Shown here one piece after another: positions 36,348 to 45,727 of a DNA stretch of 64,000 nucleotides. The translations under genes were made by a program, and so were the position numbers. Each line of letters opens with the position of its first letter. The stretch's first letter is position 1. The notes beneath the pieces are model-generated. The model was not told the origin of the DNA, did not search any database, and saw nothing but the letters and a program-made list of their open reading frames with translations. This stretch comes from Propionibacteriaceae bacterium UBA7704 (GTDB lineage Bacteria > Actinomycetota > Actinomycetes > Propionibacteriales > Propionibacteriaceae), in assembly GCA_002482525.1 (NCBI GenBank), contig DLGC01000005.1, positions 44,770 to 108,769 of the forward strand, written 5' to 3'.

Positions 36348-36908
36348 TCAGCCGTTCACCTCCTGCTGCTCGCGGGCGTAGCGGCGACGGACGTGGCGGA
36401 AGGTCCACAGCTTGTTGGCCGCAAAGTTGATCGGCATGGTGATGAAGATAGTCAACAACTGCGCCCAATACTCGCGAGAATGCAAGCCGGCGTCCTCGTG
36501 GAACCAGGGGGACGGCAGATAAAGCGGCGAGGTGGGGTTGGTGAAGCCGATCTTGATGAACAAGCCGAGGAAAGCCGCAGCACTACCGACGGCCAAGAAT
36601 GGCCAGAACTCGTGGAACCACGGCGCCTTGGCCGTGCCGCGGAAAGTCCAGGTCCGGTTGAGTTGGAAGTTGAAGATGTTGGCGACCACGAAAGCCACGA
36701 TCCAGACCAGCGAGGTGTAGCGGAAGTTGAATTCGGTGCCGGGAATCGCGAACAGCACCCGCTGGGCGTTCACGGTGCCGCCGTTGGCTTTGTTCATCAG
36801 GATGGCGGCCAGCATGTTGACCGCCACCCCGGCGGCGCCGACCATGCCGAACTTGATGAACTGCCGCAGCACGTGTCGGTACCGCTTGTAGACCTCGCCA
36901 AAGCTCAC
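36348..36908 (-). CDS. GtrA-family membrane protein
   Basis: 186 residues if started at GTG 36908; GTG 36947, overlapping mutM, is possible and neither has a strong ribosome-binding site. Four membrane segments are visible. FIKFGMVGAAGVAVNML and ANIFNFQLNRTWTFRG, then FAANKLWTFRH, are typical of GtrA/DPMS-type proteins, which are thought to help move lipid-linked sugars across the membrane. It lies between mutM and smc, with 1 bp to smc. Confidence 0.82.
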   Translation of the reverse strand: MSFGEVYKRYRHVLRQFIKFGMVGAAGVAVNMLAAILMNKANGGTVNAQRVLFAIPGTEFNFRYTSLVWIVAFVVANIFNFQLNRTWTFRGTAKAPWFHEFWPFLAVGSAAAFLGLFIKIGFTNPTSPLYLPSPWFHEDAGLHSREYWAQLLTIFITMPINFAANKLWTFRHVRRRYAREQQEVNG

Positions 36909-36939
36909 AAGTGCGAAGAATATACGCCCGTCACCACAC

Positions 36940-37794
36940 TCACTCACCAGCCACTCTGGGCCGAGGCTGGCAACGTGGGCAGCGGTAGGAGGAGCGGTTG
37001 GTGAAGGCTTCCCTGACGATCGGTGTCCCGCAGCGCAAACACGGCAAATCGGCGCGTCCATAGGCAGCCAGTGAGCGGCCGAAGTAGCCCGAACTACCGT
37101 TCACGTTGACATAGAGCGCGTCGAAGGAAGTACCGCCTTCGGCCAGGGCCGCCGACATGACCGCCGTCGCCGCATCCAGCAGCAGGTTCACCCGCGGTGC
37201 GCTGAGCCGGTTCGCCGGCGTGTCGTAGTGGATCTTCGCCGTCCACAGCGCCTCGTCGGCGTAGATGTTGCCGATTCCTGAGACCACTTCCTGGTTGAGC
37301 AGCACTCGCTTGATGCCGCTGCGGCGCGACCGGATCGAGCGGACCAGCGTGGCCCGATCCAGCTCGGGATCGAACAGGTCGGCGGCGATGTGGGCCAGTT
37401 CTGCGGGACCGGCTGCGCCATCCGCGGCCACCCAGAGGCTGCCGAACATCCGCTGGTCGGCGTAGCGCAGTTCCGGCCCATCATCAGCGAAGCGCAGCAC
37501 CACCCGGCAGTGCGCAGGCAACGGCTGGCCGGGATCATCCACCCGGAACTGTCCGCTCATCCCGAGATGGGCGACCACGGCATCGCCATCGGCCAGCGGC
37601 AGCCACAGGTATTTTCCCCGCCGCCGCACCGCCTGCACGGTGCGTCCGGCTGCCGTGGTGGCGAAGTCGTCGGGGCCGCCGACATGACGGCGCAGCACCC
37701 GCGGGTCCAGGACGCGGACCGCTGCGATGGTGCGATGGCTGACGGCGGTTTCCAGGCCTCGGCGAACCACCTCGACTTCGGGCAGCTCCGGCAT
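36940..37794 (-). CDS. mutM: Formamidopyrimidine-DNA glycosylase
   Basis: 284 residues. The start MPELPEVEVVRRGLE supplies Pro2 (after Met removal) and Glu3, the catalytic pair. The C-terminal zinc finger is CLRCGTPIVREAFTNRSSY followed by CPRCQ. It excises 8-oxoguanine and formamidopyrimidines. It starts 4 bp before the rnc gene end, and rnc-mutM-smc order is typical of actinobacteria. Confidence 0.96.
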   Translation of the reverse strand: MPELPEVEVVRRGLETAVSHRTIAAVRVLDPRVLRRHVGGPDDFATTAAGRTVQAVRRRGKYLWLPLADGDAVVAHLGMSGQFRVDDPGQPLPAHCRVVLRFADDGPELRYADQRMFGSLWVAADGAAGPAELAHIAADLFDPELDRATLVRSIRSRRSGIKRVLLNQEVVSGIGNIYADEALWTAKIHYDTPANRLSAPRVNLLLDAATAVMSAALAEGGTSFDALYVNVNGSSGYFGRSLAAYGRADLPCLRCGTPIVREAFTNRSSYRCPRCQPRPRVAGE

Positions 37795-37798
37795 CGGC

Positions 37799-38506
37799 CT
37801 ACTGTTCGCCGGTGATGGCCCGGAAGGCGTGCTCGGCTGCGCCTTGCTCGGCCTGTTTCTTGGACGTGCCGTGACCGGCTTCGAATCGGTTGCCGGTCAC
37901 CACCGCGACGGCGTCGAATCGCTTGTCGTGGTCGGGGCCGGATTCGGTGATCTGGTAGCTGACCGGGCCCAACTCACGTTCCGCGCACAGCTCCTGCAAA
38001 CTCGTCTTCCAGTCCAATCCCGCGCCCAGTGCTGCCGCTTCAGTGACCAGCGGGTCGAAGAGATGGCGGATCAACCGATCGGCGCTCTCGCGTCCACAAG
38101 AGATCAGGACCGCACCCAGGAAGGCTTCCAGGGAGTCAGCCAAGATGGAGGACTTGTCGTTGCCGCCGGTGGTCTGCTCGCCGCGGCCCAGCCGGATCTC
38201 AGAACCCAGATCAAGGTCACGCGCCACGTCGGCGAGGCTGTGGGAGTTGACCACCGCAGCCCGCAGCTTGGCCAGCCGGCCTTCGGGAAGCTCAGGATAG
38301 GTCCGGTAGAGATGTTCGGTGACCACCACCCCGAGCACTGCGTCGCCGAGGAATTCCAGACGCTCGTTGTGGGGCAACCCACCATTCTCGTAGGCGTAGG
38401 ACCGGTGAGTCATGGCAAGCCCGAACAACTGGGGATCGAGATCGATACCCAGTTCGTTCAGCAACCGCTGTGCGCGGCCCGGAGCCGCATCACTCCCGGC
38501 CACCAT
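37799..38506 (-). CDS. rnc: Ribonuclease III
   Basis: 235 residues from ATG 38506. The signature NERLEFLGDAVLGVVV and the DSLEAFLGAVLI block give the catalytic acids; the C-terminal double-stranded RNA-binding domain has DWKTSLQELC and GTSKKQAEQGAAEHA. It processes rRNA precursors and structured mRNAs. It starts 8 bp after rpmF. Confidence 0.96.
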   Translation of the reverse strand: MVAGSDAAPGRAQRLLNELGIDLDPQLFGLAMTHRSYAYENGGLPHNERLEFLGDAVLGVVVTEHLYRTYPELPEGRLAKLRAAVVNSHSLADVARDLDLGSEIRLGRGEQTTGGNDKSSILADSLEAFLGAVLISCGRESADRLIRHLFDPLVTEAAALGAGLDWKTSLQELCAERELGPVSYQITESGPDHDKRFDAVAVVTGNRFEAGHGTSKKQAEQGAAEHAFRAITGEQ

Positions 38507-38514
38507 GTCTGCGC

Positions 38515-38706
38515 TCAGGAGTCCAGTACCTGCCGACGCGCAGCGCGCGGACCGTACTGGCCGCACTCGGGGCAGGCAGTGTGCGGCAGGTGCTTGGCAC
38601 CGCACGCAGCATTGGCGCAGGTAACCAGAGTCGGCGCAGAGGTCTTCCACATCGACCGGCGGGCCCGGGTGTTAGCACGGGACATTCTCCGCTTGGGGAC
38701 GGCCAC
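38515..38706 (-). CDS. rpmF: 50S ribosomal protein L32, zinc-binding form
   Basis: 63 residues from GTG 38706, with AGGAG 7 nt ahead; this gives the family start MAVPKRRMSRANTRAR. CANAACGAKHLPHTACPECG holds four Cys of a zinc ribbon, the C+ (zinc) form. It lies between yceD and rnc, the usual place. Confidence 0.96.
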   Translation of the reverse strand: MAVPKRRMSRANTRARRSMWKTSAPTLVTCANAACGAKHLPHTACPECGQYGPRAARRQVLDS

Positions 38707-38716
38707 GGCGATTCTC

Positions 38717-39289
38717 CTAGTTCTTCGTTTCGTCTTCGGTCTGAGTCCACTCCACCAGACTGGTCCATCGAGGGTCGATGGCATCAGTGTGACGATGCTC
38801 CGGCGCCGTGTTCAGGTTCTCCCCACATTCGGGACACAACCCGGCACAGTCCGGACGACACAATGGCGTGAACGGCAGGTCAAGCACCACAGCGTCCCGC
38901 AGGATCGGCTCGAGGTCAATCAGCGTGCCCTCGATCCGACTGGCCTCCTCGTCGTCGAGTTCCTTGCCGGGGTAACAGAACAATTCCTGGAGATCGATCA
39001 GTTCGACAGAACTGATCTCCTCCAGGCAACGGGTGCAGTTACCTTTCAGCAGAACCTCGGCGGTTCCGGTGACCAACACTCCCTCCCCGACCGATGCCAA
39101 CTGCAGGTTGAACTCGATGGGTGAGCCGAGTGGTACTCCGATTACTTCGATGCCGAGATCCGCAGGAGCCTCCGCGACCCGGGCGATTTCCAGCACCTCA
39201 CCCGCCCTCCGACTCAAGTCATGAGTGTCCAGGACGAACCCGGATCGGGGGTCAGGCAAGCTGGGAGTCAACTCGGTTCCCTTCGGCAT
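38717..39289 (-). CDS. YceD/DUF177-family protein
   Basis: 190 residues. Cys pairs CTRCLEEI and CRPDCAGLCPECG form the zinc site of the family, within acidic surroundings. In E. coli the related YceD/DUF177 gene also precedes rpmF, and the family is linked to 23S rRNA accumulation in plants. It is probably cotranscribed with rpmF (10 bp gap). Confidence 0.9.
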   Translation of the reverse strand: MPKGTELTPSLPDPRSGFVLDTHDLSRRAGEVLEIARVAEAPADLGIEVIGVPLGSPIEFNLQLASVGEGVLVTGTAEVLLKGNCTRCLEEISSVELIDLQELFCYPGKELDDEEASRIEGTLIDLEPILRDAVVLDLPFTPLCRPDCAGLCPECGENLNTAPEHRHTDAIDPRWTSLVEWTQTEDETKN

Positions 39290-39354
39290 GGCTCGGCAGC
39301 GTCATAACCAACGAAGAACTCTACCAACCCAGGTGGTCAGCGGCAAAAGCGAGG

Positions 39355-39873
39355 TCAGCTCTGCACGCGGGGCAGCGTGCGAGTGGCGTCGTCCTCGACC
39401 CGGTCGAGGTTCTGGTCGAGCGAGGAACGATGCGCCAAGCGCTCGCGCATCGTGCGCACCTGAGCCATGGTCTTCAACAGTCCGGCCTCAAAACTCGCAA
39501 TACGGGCATCGACGTAGGCATCGGCCTCGCGGCGCAATGCCTCGGCGTCAACCAATGCCTGCTGCTGCATCTCTGCGGCCTGCCGCTGCGCTTCTTGATT
39601 CACCGGGCCCTGGCTCGCCAGGTACTTAGCACGGTCCTCGGCGGCGGCCACGATCTGCTTGGCCTCCTCCTGGGCGCGCTCCAAGGTCTCCAATGAGGTC
39701 GACGTGACCCGCTGAGCCTCCTGCAGATCGTCGCTGAGCGCCGCCAAAGCACTGTCGACCAGGCCCATGAGTTCGGACCGATTCACCATGCATGACGCCG
39801 ACATCGGCACCGACTTGGCGTTCGCGACAACATCCTTCAAGCGGTGAAGAGCCTGTTCGGTTCGATCAATCAT
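39355..39873 (-). CDS. DivIVA-like coiled-coil protein
   Basis: 172 residues from ATG 39873, overlapping the coaD stop (ATGA). Almost the whole chain is helical: MIDRTEQALHRLKDVVANA, then a long Ala/Glu/Gln-rich coiled coil. Proteins of this type next to coaD in actinobacteria are distant DivIVA/Wag31 relatives. A role in cell division or membrane organisation is inferred. No membrane segment is seen. Confidence 0.82.
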   Translation of the reverse strand: MIDRTEQALHRLKDVVANAKSVPMSASCMVNRSELMGLVDSALAALSDDLQEAQRVTSTSLETLERAQEEAKQIVAAAEDRAKYLASQGPVNQEAQRQAAEMQQQALVDAEALRREADAYVDARIASFEAGLLKTMAQVRTMRERLAHRSSLDQNLDRVEDDATRTLPRVQS

Positions 39874-40364
39874 CGCCCCCACCCTTCTTCAGTCGATCTA
39901 CGGGCGATTTCCCTCGCCACCGGCACCGGTACAAAGGTCGTGATGTCACCGCCGTGGATCGCGATCTCGCGCACCATCGACGAGGACAGCGTCGACCACT
40001 GTGAGGCCGCCGGCAGGATCAAGGTCTCGATACCGCCGACAACCGAGTTCAAGTTTGCCATCTGCAACTCGAGTTCGAAGTCCGCAGCGAAACGAACGCC
40101 TTTGACGACCACCTTGCCGCCGTGCTTGTTCACGAAGTCGACCAACAGCCCGGTCACCTGATCCACCTTGATGTTGTCGAGGTGGGCGGTCGACTCCTCA
40201 ACCAGTTGCACTCGCTCGGCAGCGGTGAACAGGTATTGCTTGGTCGAGTTCTGACCCACCGCAACGAGCACCTCGTCGAAGATCTGGGCAGCGCGGGTGA
40301 TCACGTCGAGGTGTCCTTTGGTGATCGGATCGAACGATCCCGGACATACAGCTAGCAAAGTCAT
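39870..40364 (-). CDS. coaD: Phosphopantetheine adenylyltransferase
   Basis: 164 residues. The nucleotidyltransferase motif is CPGSFDPITKGHLDVI, and the C-terminal motif is SSSMVREIA. It makes dephospho-CoA from 4'-phosphopantetheine and ATP. It overlaps the rsmD stop and the coiled-coil gene start by 4 bp each, so all three are coupled. Confidence 0.97.
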   Translation of the reverse strand: MTLLAVCPGSFDPITKGHLDVITRAAQIFDEVLVAVGQNSTKQYLFTAAERVQLVEESTAHLDNIKVDQVTGLLVDFVNKHGGKVVVKGVRFAADFELELQMANLNSVVGGIETLILPAASQWSTLSSSMVREIAIHGGDITTFVPVPVAREIARRSTEEGWGR

Positions 40365-40942
40365 TCCTTCATAGCGAAGTACAGCAGCGTCTCACCGTAG
40401 CGCCGCGACCAGCGCTGCGTCATCGCAGCCGGGAATTGTGGGGCCTCATCTCTGGACGAACGCTCGAGGATGAGCAGCCCGTCCGGCTTCAACCAGTCGC
40501 GGTCCACGACCAAGGCCATCATTCGGTCACACTCGTCGTTCGACATCGCATAGGGCGGGTCTGCCCAGACGACATCGGCCTGAATAGACCGGATTCCCGA
40601 TAGCCACGGTTCCACCGCTGCGGCGACCACCCGAGTACCCAGCCCGAGCACCGCAGCATTGTCCCTGGCGATCGCGGCCACCTTCGGCTGCGATTCCACC
40701 GCAAAGGTGGGCTGGGCGCCACGGCTGGCAGCCTCCAAGGCAACCGCGGCCGAACCGGCGTACAGATCGATCAGGGCCAGATCACGCAGCTGTTCGTCGG
40801 CCGGTTCACCGCTGGTGCCTGCCCAGTCGGCGATCGCAGAGAAGAGCGCCTCGCGCACCCGGTCCGTGGTGGGACGGGTGCTGTCCTGTGCCGGGGTGCG
40901 CAGCCGGTGGCCTTTGCGACTACCTGCGATGATCCTGGTCAC
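40361..40942 (-). CDS. rsmD: 16S rRNA (guanine966-N2)-methyltransferase
   Basis: 193 residues from GTG 40942, the first start in line with the conserved TRIIAGSRKGHRL. The SAM site is LIDLYAGSAAVALEAASRGA and the catalytic motif is WADPPYAM. RPTTDRVREALFS is another family block. It lies 19 bp after recG and is coupled to coaD, a standard trio. No clear Shine-Dalgarno sequence was found. Confidence 0.94.
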   Translation of the reverse strand: MTRIIAGSRKGHRLRTPAQDSTRPTTDRVREALFSAIADWAGTSGEPADEQLRDLALIDLYAGSAAVALEAASRGAQPTFAVESQPKVAAIARDNAAVLGLGTRVVAAAVEPWLSGIRSIQADVVWADPPYAMSNDECDRMMALVVDRDWLKPDGLLILERSSRDEAPQFPAAMTQRWSRRYGETLLYFAMKE

Positions 40943-40961
40943 AGGCGAAAGCGTAGGGGGA

Positions 40962-43175
40962 TCACGCGCTGTCCAGCCAATCACCGCCTGCCAGGCGTTC
41001 GGTGAACCGGATGGCGTCGGCGAAACCAGGGATGGTCAGTTCCGGGTCGCGGCGAACGCATTCGATAGCCAGTTCACGAGCCGCAGCGATGACCTCGGCA
41101 TGCTCAGTGACTCGCAACAGCCGCAGGCTGGAGCGCGTTCCGGCCTGCGCCGAACCCAGCACATCGCCCTCCCGACGCTGTTCCAGATCCAAATCGGCCA
41201 GCTGGAAGCCGTCGCGGGTCGCAGCCACCGCATCCAGTCGCTGCCGAGCGGGCTCACCGGCGGCCACGGAGGTGATCAGCAGGCACACACCGGGATGCTC
41301 ACCGCGACCGATGCGTCCGCGCAGCTGATGAAGCTGGGAGACTCCGAATCGGTCCGCGTCCCACACCACCATCATCGAGGCATTCGGCACATCGACGCCG
41401 ACCTCGATCACGGTGGTCGCCACCAGGACATCGGTGTTGCCAGCGGCGAAGTCGGCCATCACCTGGTCCTTTTCCTCGCTGGGGAGCTGTCCATGCAGCA
41501 CCTGCAGGCGCACACCCGCCAGCGGACCGGACGCCAATTCTGCGGCCAACTCGACCACACCCTTGCCGTCGGTGGTGGCCTTCTGCCCACCGATCTTGGG
41601 CGCCACCACGAAGACCTGACGACCAGCGTTGACTTCTTCGACGACGCGCTGCCAGGCGCGATCGACCCATTGCGGACGGCTGGCCGCGTCGACCACCACC
41701 GTCGAGACCTCGGCACGCCCCGCCGGGATCTCGGTCAGCGTGGAGGTCTCCAGGTCACCGAAGATCGTCATGGCCACCGAGCGCGGAATCGGCGTCGCGG
41801 TAAGCACCAGCACATGCGGATGCTTGTCGGCTTTGCTGGTCAGCGCGGCGCGTTGCTCGACACCGAAACGGTGCTGTTCATCGATCACGACCAGGCCAAG
41901 GTCGGCAAACTGCACCTGGTCGGAGAGCAGCGCGTGGGTTCCGATCACGATGCCCGCCTCACCACTGGCCGCCCGCAGCAATGCCGAACGCTTGGCCGCA
42001 GTCGACAACGAGCCGGTCAACAACACCACATCGGTGGCCTGCTCCGGTGCGCCCAGCAGGCGTCCGCCACCCAGATCACCCAGGAGTCTGGTTATGGTCT
42101 GGAAGTGCTGGGCGGCCAACACCTCGGTGGGCGCCAGCAGGGCGCACTGACCGCCGGCGTCGATGACCGACAACATGGCACGCAACGCTACGACCGTCTT
42201 GCCCGAACCCACCTCGCCCTGCAGCAGGCGTTGCATCGGAGTGGTCTTGGCGAGGTCGGCGAAGATCTCCTCCCCCACCTGCAGCTGACCGGCTGTCAAC
42301 GCAAACGGAAGCCGCTGCTCGAAAGCGCCCAGCAACGCGTCGGCACGACGGCAGCGCGGCTCGGCCTGCCGGGCGGACGCATCGGCGCGCCGGTAGGCCA
42401 TGGTGAGCTGGGTCGCCATGGCCTCATCGAAGATCAGTCGTTGCGCTCCGGCCTCGGCCTGGGAGCGGTTGACGGGCTGGTGGACCGCGGCGAAGGCCTC
42501 TGCCAACTCCAGCACGCCGGCGCGTTCCCGCAACCAGGTCGGCCAGGGATCCTCGCTGCCGCTGAATGCTGCCAGTGCCAGTCGGGCACACTCTGCGACC
42601 TTCCAGGTCGGCAACTTGGCCGTGGCGGGATACATCCCCACCAGGCCGCCCTGCGACAGGGTGGCCAGGCGTTCCTTCTCCTCGGAGTTGGCGACGATGC
42701 GTCCGGCTTCGTCCATCATCACGAAGACCGGATGGCTCATCTGCAACTGGTCGCGAAAGACCCCCACCTTGCCCACGAAAAGCCCCGAATAGCCGGCGCT
42801 GAGTTGGCGTTCCCACCAGTCCAGCAGGTGCGACTTGCCGAAGAAGGTCGCACTGAGGCGTCCGCTGCCGTCGGTGAGGGTCACCTCCAGGCGTCCGGGC
42901 CGGGGCTTGCCGCCCGGGGCGCTGTGTGACTCGAACCGTTGCAGCTTGGCAACCCGGGCTGTGACCGCGACCAGTTCACCGGGGATCAAGCTACTCAGGT
43001 CGGTCAGTTCGGTGCCGGACAGGTAGTGCCGCGGGATGTGTCGCAGCAGATCGCCGACGGTGTGGATGCGCAGTGCGGTGAACTCCTTGGCGGTCCGCTC
43101 CCCCAGCACCGTAGCCAAGGATGCGGTCAGCTCCGCGTACGCCCGAGTACGCCAACCACCGATCGAAGCTTCCAC
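40962..43175 (-). CDS. recG: ATP-dependent DNA helicase RecG
   Basis: 737 residues, GTG start. An N-terminal wedge/OB-fold domain precedes the SF2 motor with Walker A LLQGEVGSGKTVVAL, DEQH box VIDEQHRFGVEQR, VLTATPIPRS and QLRGRIGRGEHPG. It reverses stalled forks and processes Holliday junctions. Confidence 0.97.
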   Translation of the reverse strand: MEASIGGWRTRAYAELTASLATVLGERTAKEFTALRIHTVGDLLRHIPRHYLSGTELTDLSSLIPGELVAVTARVAKLQRFESHSAPGGKPRPGRLEVTLTDGSGRLSATFFGKSHLLDWWERQLSAGYSGLFVGKVGVFRDQLQMSHPVFVMMDEAGRIVANSEEKERLATLSQGGLVGMYPATAKLPTWKVAECARLALAAFSGSEDPWPTWLRERAGVLELAEAFAAVHQPVNRSQAEAGAQRLIFDEAMATQLTMAYRRADASARQAEPRCRRADALLGAFEQRLPFALTAGQLQVGEEIFADLAKTTPMQRLLQGEVGSGKTVVALRAMLSVIDAGGQCALLAPTEVLAAQHFQTITRLLGDLGGGRLLGAPEQATDVVLLTGSLSTAAKRSALLRAASGEAGIVIGTHALLSDQVQFADLGLVVIDEQHRFGVEQRAALTSKADKHPHVLVLTATPIPRSVAMTIFGDLETSTLTEIPAGRAEVSTVVVDAASRPQWVDRAWQRVVEEVNAGRQVFVVAPKIGGQKATTDGKGVVELAAELASGPLAGVRLQVLHGQLPSEEKDQVMADFAAGNTDVLVATTVIEVGVDVPNASMMVVWDADRFGVSQLHQLRGRIGRGEHPGVCLLITSVAAGEPARQRLDAVAATRDGFQLADLDLEQRREGDVLGSAQAGTRSSLRLLRVTEHAEVIAAARELAIECVRRDPELTIPGFADAIRFTERLAGGDWLDSA

Positions 43176-43233
43176 AGTTGTTCAGCCTAGGCGGTCGCGC
43201 CGACGAAGCCGTGGGACAGGCCCTAGGCGGGGG

Positions 43234-43599
43234 CTAGTTCCGCCCCGATGACCAGAAGCGGTAGTAGCCGAAACCAATGATCGCCATGGATAGGAGGGCC
43301 ACCCCAATGGCGACGACCAAACCAGGACCTTGGTTGAACGCGAACTGGGCGACGAGCCCGATCAGGACGCCGGCAAGGCCCCCCACCAAGCCCAGTGCTC
43401 CCCAGCGGGCTCCGGAACGGCGTTGCTGATCGCGAGGATCCGGCACCGCCACCACGGACGGCGTCGCTGCGGCATCGATGTCGGCCTCCTGGGGGTGAAA
43501 CACGTCCCAGGAAGGCAGGTTTCCGCTTTCGTCGATCATTCCGGCCGGCTCAGCCACTACAGACTGCACGGGCGTCTCGGCCGGTTCTGGACTCGTCAT
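43234..43599 (-). CDS. Two-helix membrane protein of unknown function
   Basis: 121 residues. A Pro/Ala-rich soluble N-terminus of ~70 residues (DESGNLPSWDVFHPQEAD) is followed by two membrane helices (LGLVGGLAGVLIGLVAQFA and LVVAIGVALLSMAIIGFGYY) and ends RFWSSGRN. No family is recognised. It lies in the same direction between rpmB and recG. Confidence 0.7.
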   Translation of the reverse strand: MTSPEPAETPVQSVVAEPAGMIDESGNLPSWDVFHPQEADIDAAATPSVVAVPDPRDQQRRSGARWGALGLVGGLAGVLIGLVAQFAFNQGPGLVVAIGVALLSMAIIGFGYYRFWSSGRN

Positions 43600-43625
43600 G
43601 GCGTCATCCTCTCAGAACACAGCAA

Positions 43626-43647
43626 GAGACCCGCCGAAGCGGGTCTC
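43626..43647 (-). terminator. Hairpin downstream of rpmB
   Basis: GAGACCCGC (43626-43634) pairs with 43639-43647 around a 4-nt loop, 9 bp perfect, 15 nt after the rpmB stop. A weakly T-rich tail (TTGCTGTGTT) follows on the minus strand. It is a probable intrinsic terminator. Confidence 0.7.
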
Positions 43648-43662
43648 CCACAGATGCTCAAG

Positions 43663-43848
43663 TCAGCGAGTGACGCGTCCGGCCTTCAGGCAGGACGTGC
43701 AGACGTTCAAACGCTTCGGGGTGCCCTCGACGGTCGCCCGCACCCGCTGGATGTTCGGGTTCCAGCGACGGTTGGTCTTCTTCTTCGACCAGGGCACGTT
43801 GTGACCGAAGCCGGGGCCCTTGCCACAGATGTCACACACAGCAGCCAC
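43663..43848 (-). CDS. rpmB: 50S ribosomal protein L28, zinc-binding form
   Basis: 61 residues from GTG 43848, with GAGGAG 7 nt ahead. CDICGKGPGFGHNVPWSKKK and CTSCLKAGRVTR give the four-Cys zinc ribbon (Cys5, 8, 50, 53) of the C+ form. It stands alone in the convergent/tandem interval between RNase J and a membrane protein gene. Confidence 0.96.
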   Translation of the reverse strand: MAAVCDICGKGPGFGHNVPWSKKKTNRRWNPNIQRVRATVEGTPKRLNVCTSCLKAGRVTR

Positions 43849-43969
43849 TGGATTACTCCTCGTTTAGTCGCACGTCGCGCACCCGTGAGATGCACGCGAA
43901 AGAAGCCCCCACAACAGGGACCGCACTACGATACCTGAACCGCAGCCGTGGTTGCGAATCGAGCCGGTG

Positions 43970-45655
43970 TCAGGACTCCACCACGATCGGCAGGATCATC
44001 GGGCGACGACGATAGTTGTTGTTCACCCAGCGTCCGATGGTTCGGCGCACCAACTGCTGCAACTGGAAGGTGTCTTCGACTCCGTCGGCCAAGGCACGCT
44101 CAATCACCCCGACCAGGTCGGGCCGAACCTGGTCGAACACCGAATCGTCATCGACGAAACCGCGGGCGTGAATGTCGGGGCCGCTGACGATCTGCTGGGA
44201 GCGGAAACTCACCACCGTCACCACGCTGATGATGCCTTCCTCGCCCAGGATCTTGCGATCGGTGAGTTCGGTATCGGACACCTCCCCTTCGGTCAGACCG
44301 TCGACGAAGATGTAGCTGCAGTCGAGTTGACCGACCACCCGAGCCTTGCCACCTGCCGGAAGGTCGATCACCGCACCGTCCTCGACAGGGAACACACGGT
44401 CGGCAGGCACCCCGGTATCGGTGGCCAACTTGGCATTGGCGATCAGGTGACGCACCTCGCCATGGACCGGCAGCACATGCCGAGGGGTGATCAGGTTGTA
44501 GCAGTACAGCAGTTCGCCGGCGCTGGAGTGCCCCGAGACGTGCACCATCGCGTTGCCCTTGTGCACCACGCTGACCCCATTGCGGCTCAGCCCGTTGATC
44601 ACCCGATAGACGGAGTTCTCATTGCCCGGGATCAGCGAGGACGCCAGCAGCACCACGTCCCCCGGTCCGGCGGTGATCACCGGGTGCTCGTGGTTGGAGA
44701 TACGGGACAAGGCGCTGAGCGGCTCCCCCTGGGAGCCGGTGGAGATGATCAACACCTGATCGTCGGGATAATCCTCGATCTCCTTCAGATCGATCAAGGT
44801 GTTCTCGGGGACCTTCAGGAAGCCCAACTCGCGAGCGACTGTCATGTTGCGCAGCATGGAGCGCCCGACATAGACGACCTTGCGGCCGTGTTTGACGGCC
44901 AGGTCCATGACCTGCTGGACGCGGTGCACGTGGGAGGCGAAGCAGGCCACGATCAGTTTCTGCTGAGCGCTGGCGAAGACCCGCTCCAAGGCGGGTTCGA
45001 TGTCGCGTTCGTGGGCGGTGAAACCCGGCACATCGGCATTGGTCGAATCGACCATGAACAGATCGACGCCTTCCTCCCCTAGCCGGGCGAATCCCCGCAG
45101 GTCGGTGAGCCGATGATCCAAGGGAAGCTGATCCATCTTGAAGTCGCCGGTGTGCAGTACGGTTCCAGCCTTGGTTCGGACTGCCACGGCCAAGGCGTCC
45201 GGAATGGAATGGTTGACCGAGTAGAACTCCAGGTCGAACTCGCCCATCTGAACCCGCTCACCTTCGGCGACCTCACGCAGGTCAACCTCGCGCAGTCGAT
45301 GCTCGCGCAGCTTGGCGCTCAGCAGAGCCAAGGTGAGCTTGGAACCGAAGACCGGAATATCGCCGCGCCGACGAAGCAGGTAGGGCACACCGCCGATGTG
45401 GTCCTCGTGGCCGTGGGTGAGGACCAGTGCTTTCACCTCGTCGAGGCGGTCCTCCACCAGGTGCAGACCCGGCAGGATCAGGTCGACGCCGGGTTGTTCC
45501 TCCGAGGGAAACAGCACCCCACAGTCGATGAACATCAGTTCGCCGTTGATCTCGAAAGAGCTCATGTTGCGGCCGATGTCGCCGTGACCTCCCAGCGGGA
45601 TCACTCGGAGGGTATCGGGTTGCAGGGCTGGAGGGGTTCTTAAAGACTCTCGCAC
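43970..45655 (-). CDS. rnj: Ribonuclease J
   Basis: 561 residues, GTG start. The metallo-beta-lactamase site is THGHEDHIGGVPYL (HxHxDH), followed by HTGDFKMD, the beta-CASP motifs HVSGHSSAGEL and a C-terminal domain. RNase J matures rRNA and degrades mRNA by endo- and 5'-exonuclease activity. In many actinobacteria it follows dapA; dapA is absent here. Confidence 0.96.
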   Translation of the reverse strand: MRESLRTPPALQPDTLRVIPLGGHGDIGRNMSSFEINGELMFIDCGVLFPSEEQPGVDLILPGLHLVEDRLDEVKALVLTHGHEDHIGGVPYLLRRRGDIPVFGSKLTLALLSAKLREHRLREVDLREVAEGERVQMGEFDLEFYSVNHSIPDALAVAVRTKAGTVLHTGDFKMDQLPLDHRLTDLRGFARLGEEGVDLFMVDSTNADVPGFTAHERDIEPALERVFASAQQKLIVACFASHVHRVQQVMDLAVKHGRKVVYVGRSMLRNMTVARELGFLKVPENTLIDLKEIEDYPDDQVLIISTGSQGEPLSALSRISNHEHPVITAGPGDVVLLASSLIPGNENSVYRVINGLSRNGVSVVHKGNAMVHVSGHSSAGELLYCYNLITPRHVLPVHGEVRHLIANAKLATDTGVPADRVFPVEDGAVIDLPAGGKARVVGQLDCSYIFVDGLTEGEVSDTELTDRKILGEEGIISVVTVVSFRSQQIVSGPDIHARGFVDDDSVFDQVRPDLVGVIERALADGVEDTFQLQQLVRRTIGRWVNNNYRRRPMILPIVVES

Positions 45656-45727
45656 CCGTCCAACCTATCGCGAGCGACCCGTCGCCACCGGAAGCATCGG
45701 TTCGCGGCAGCAACTTCGATGGGTACC

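Noticed and set aside
43849..43969. tRNA or small RNA gene between rpmB and rnj
   Set aside because: No cloverleaf, CCA end or strong hairpin was found; only the rpmB ribosome-binding site is recognisable.
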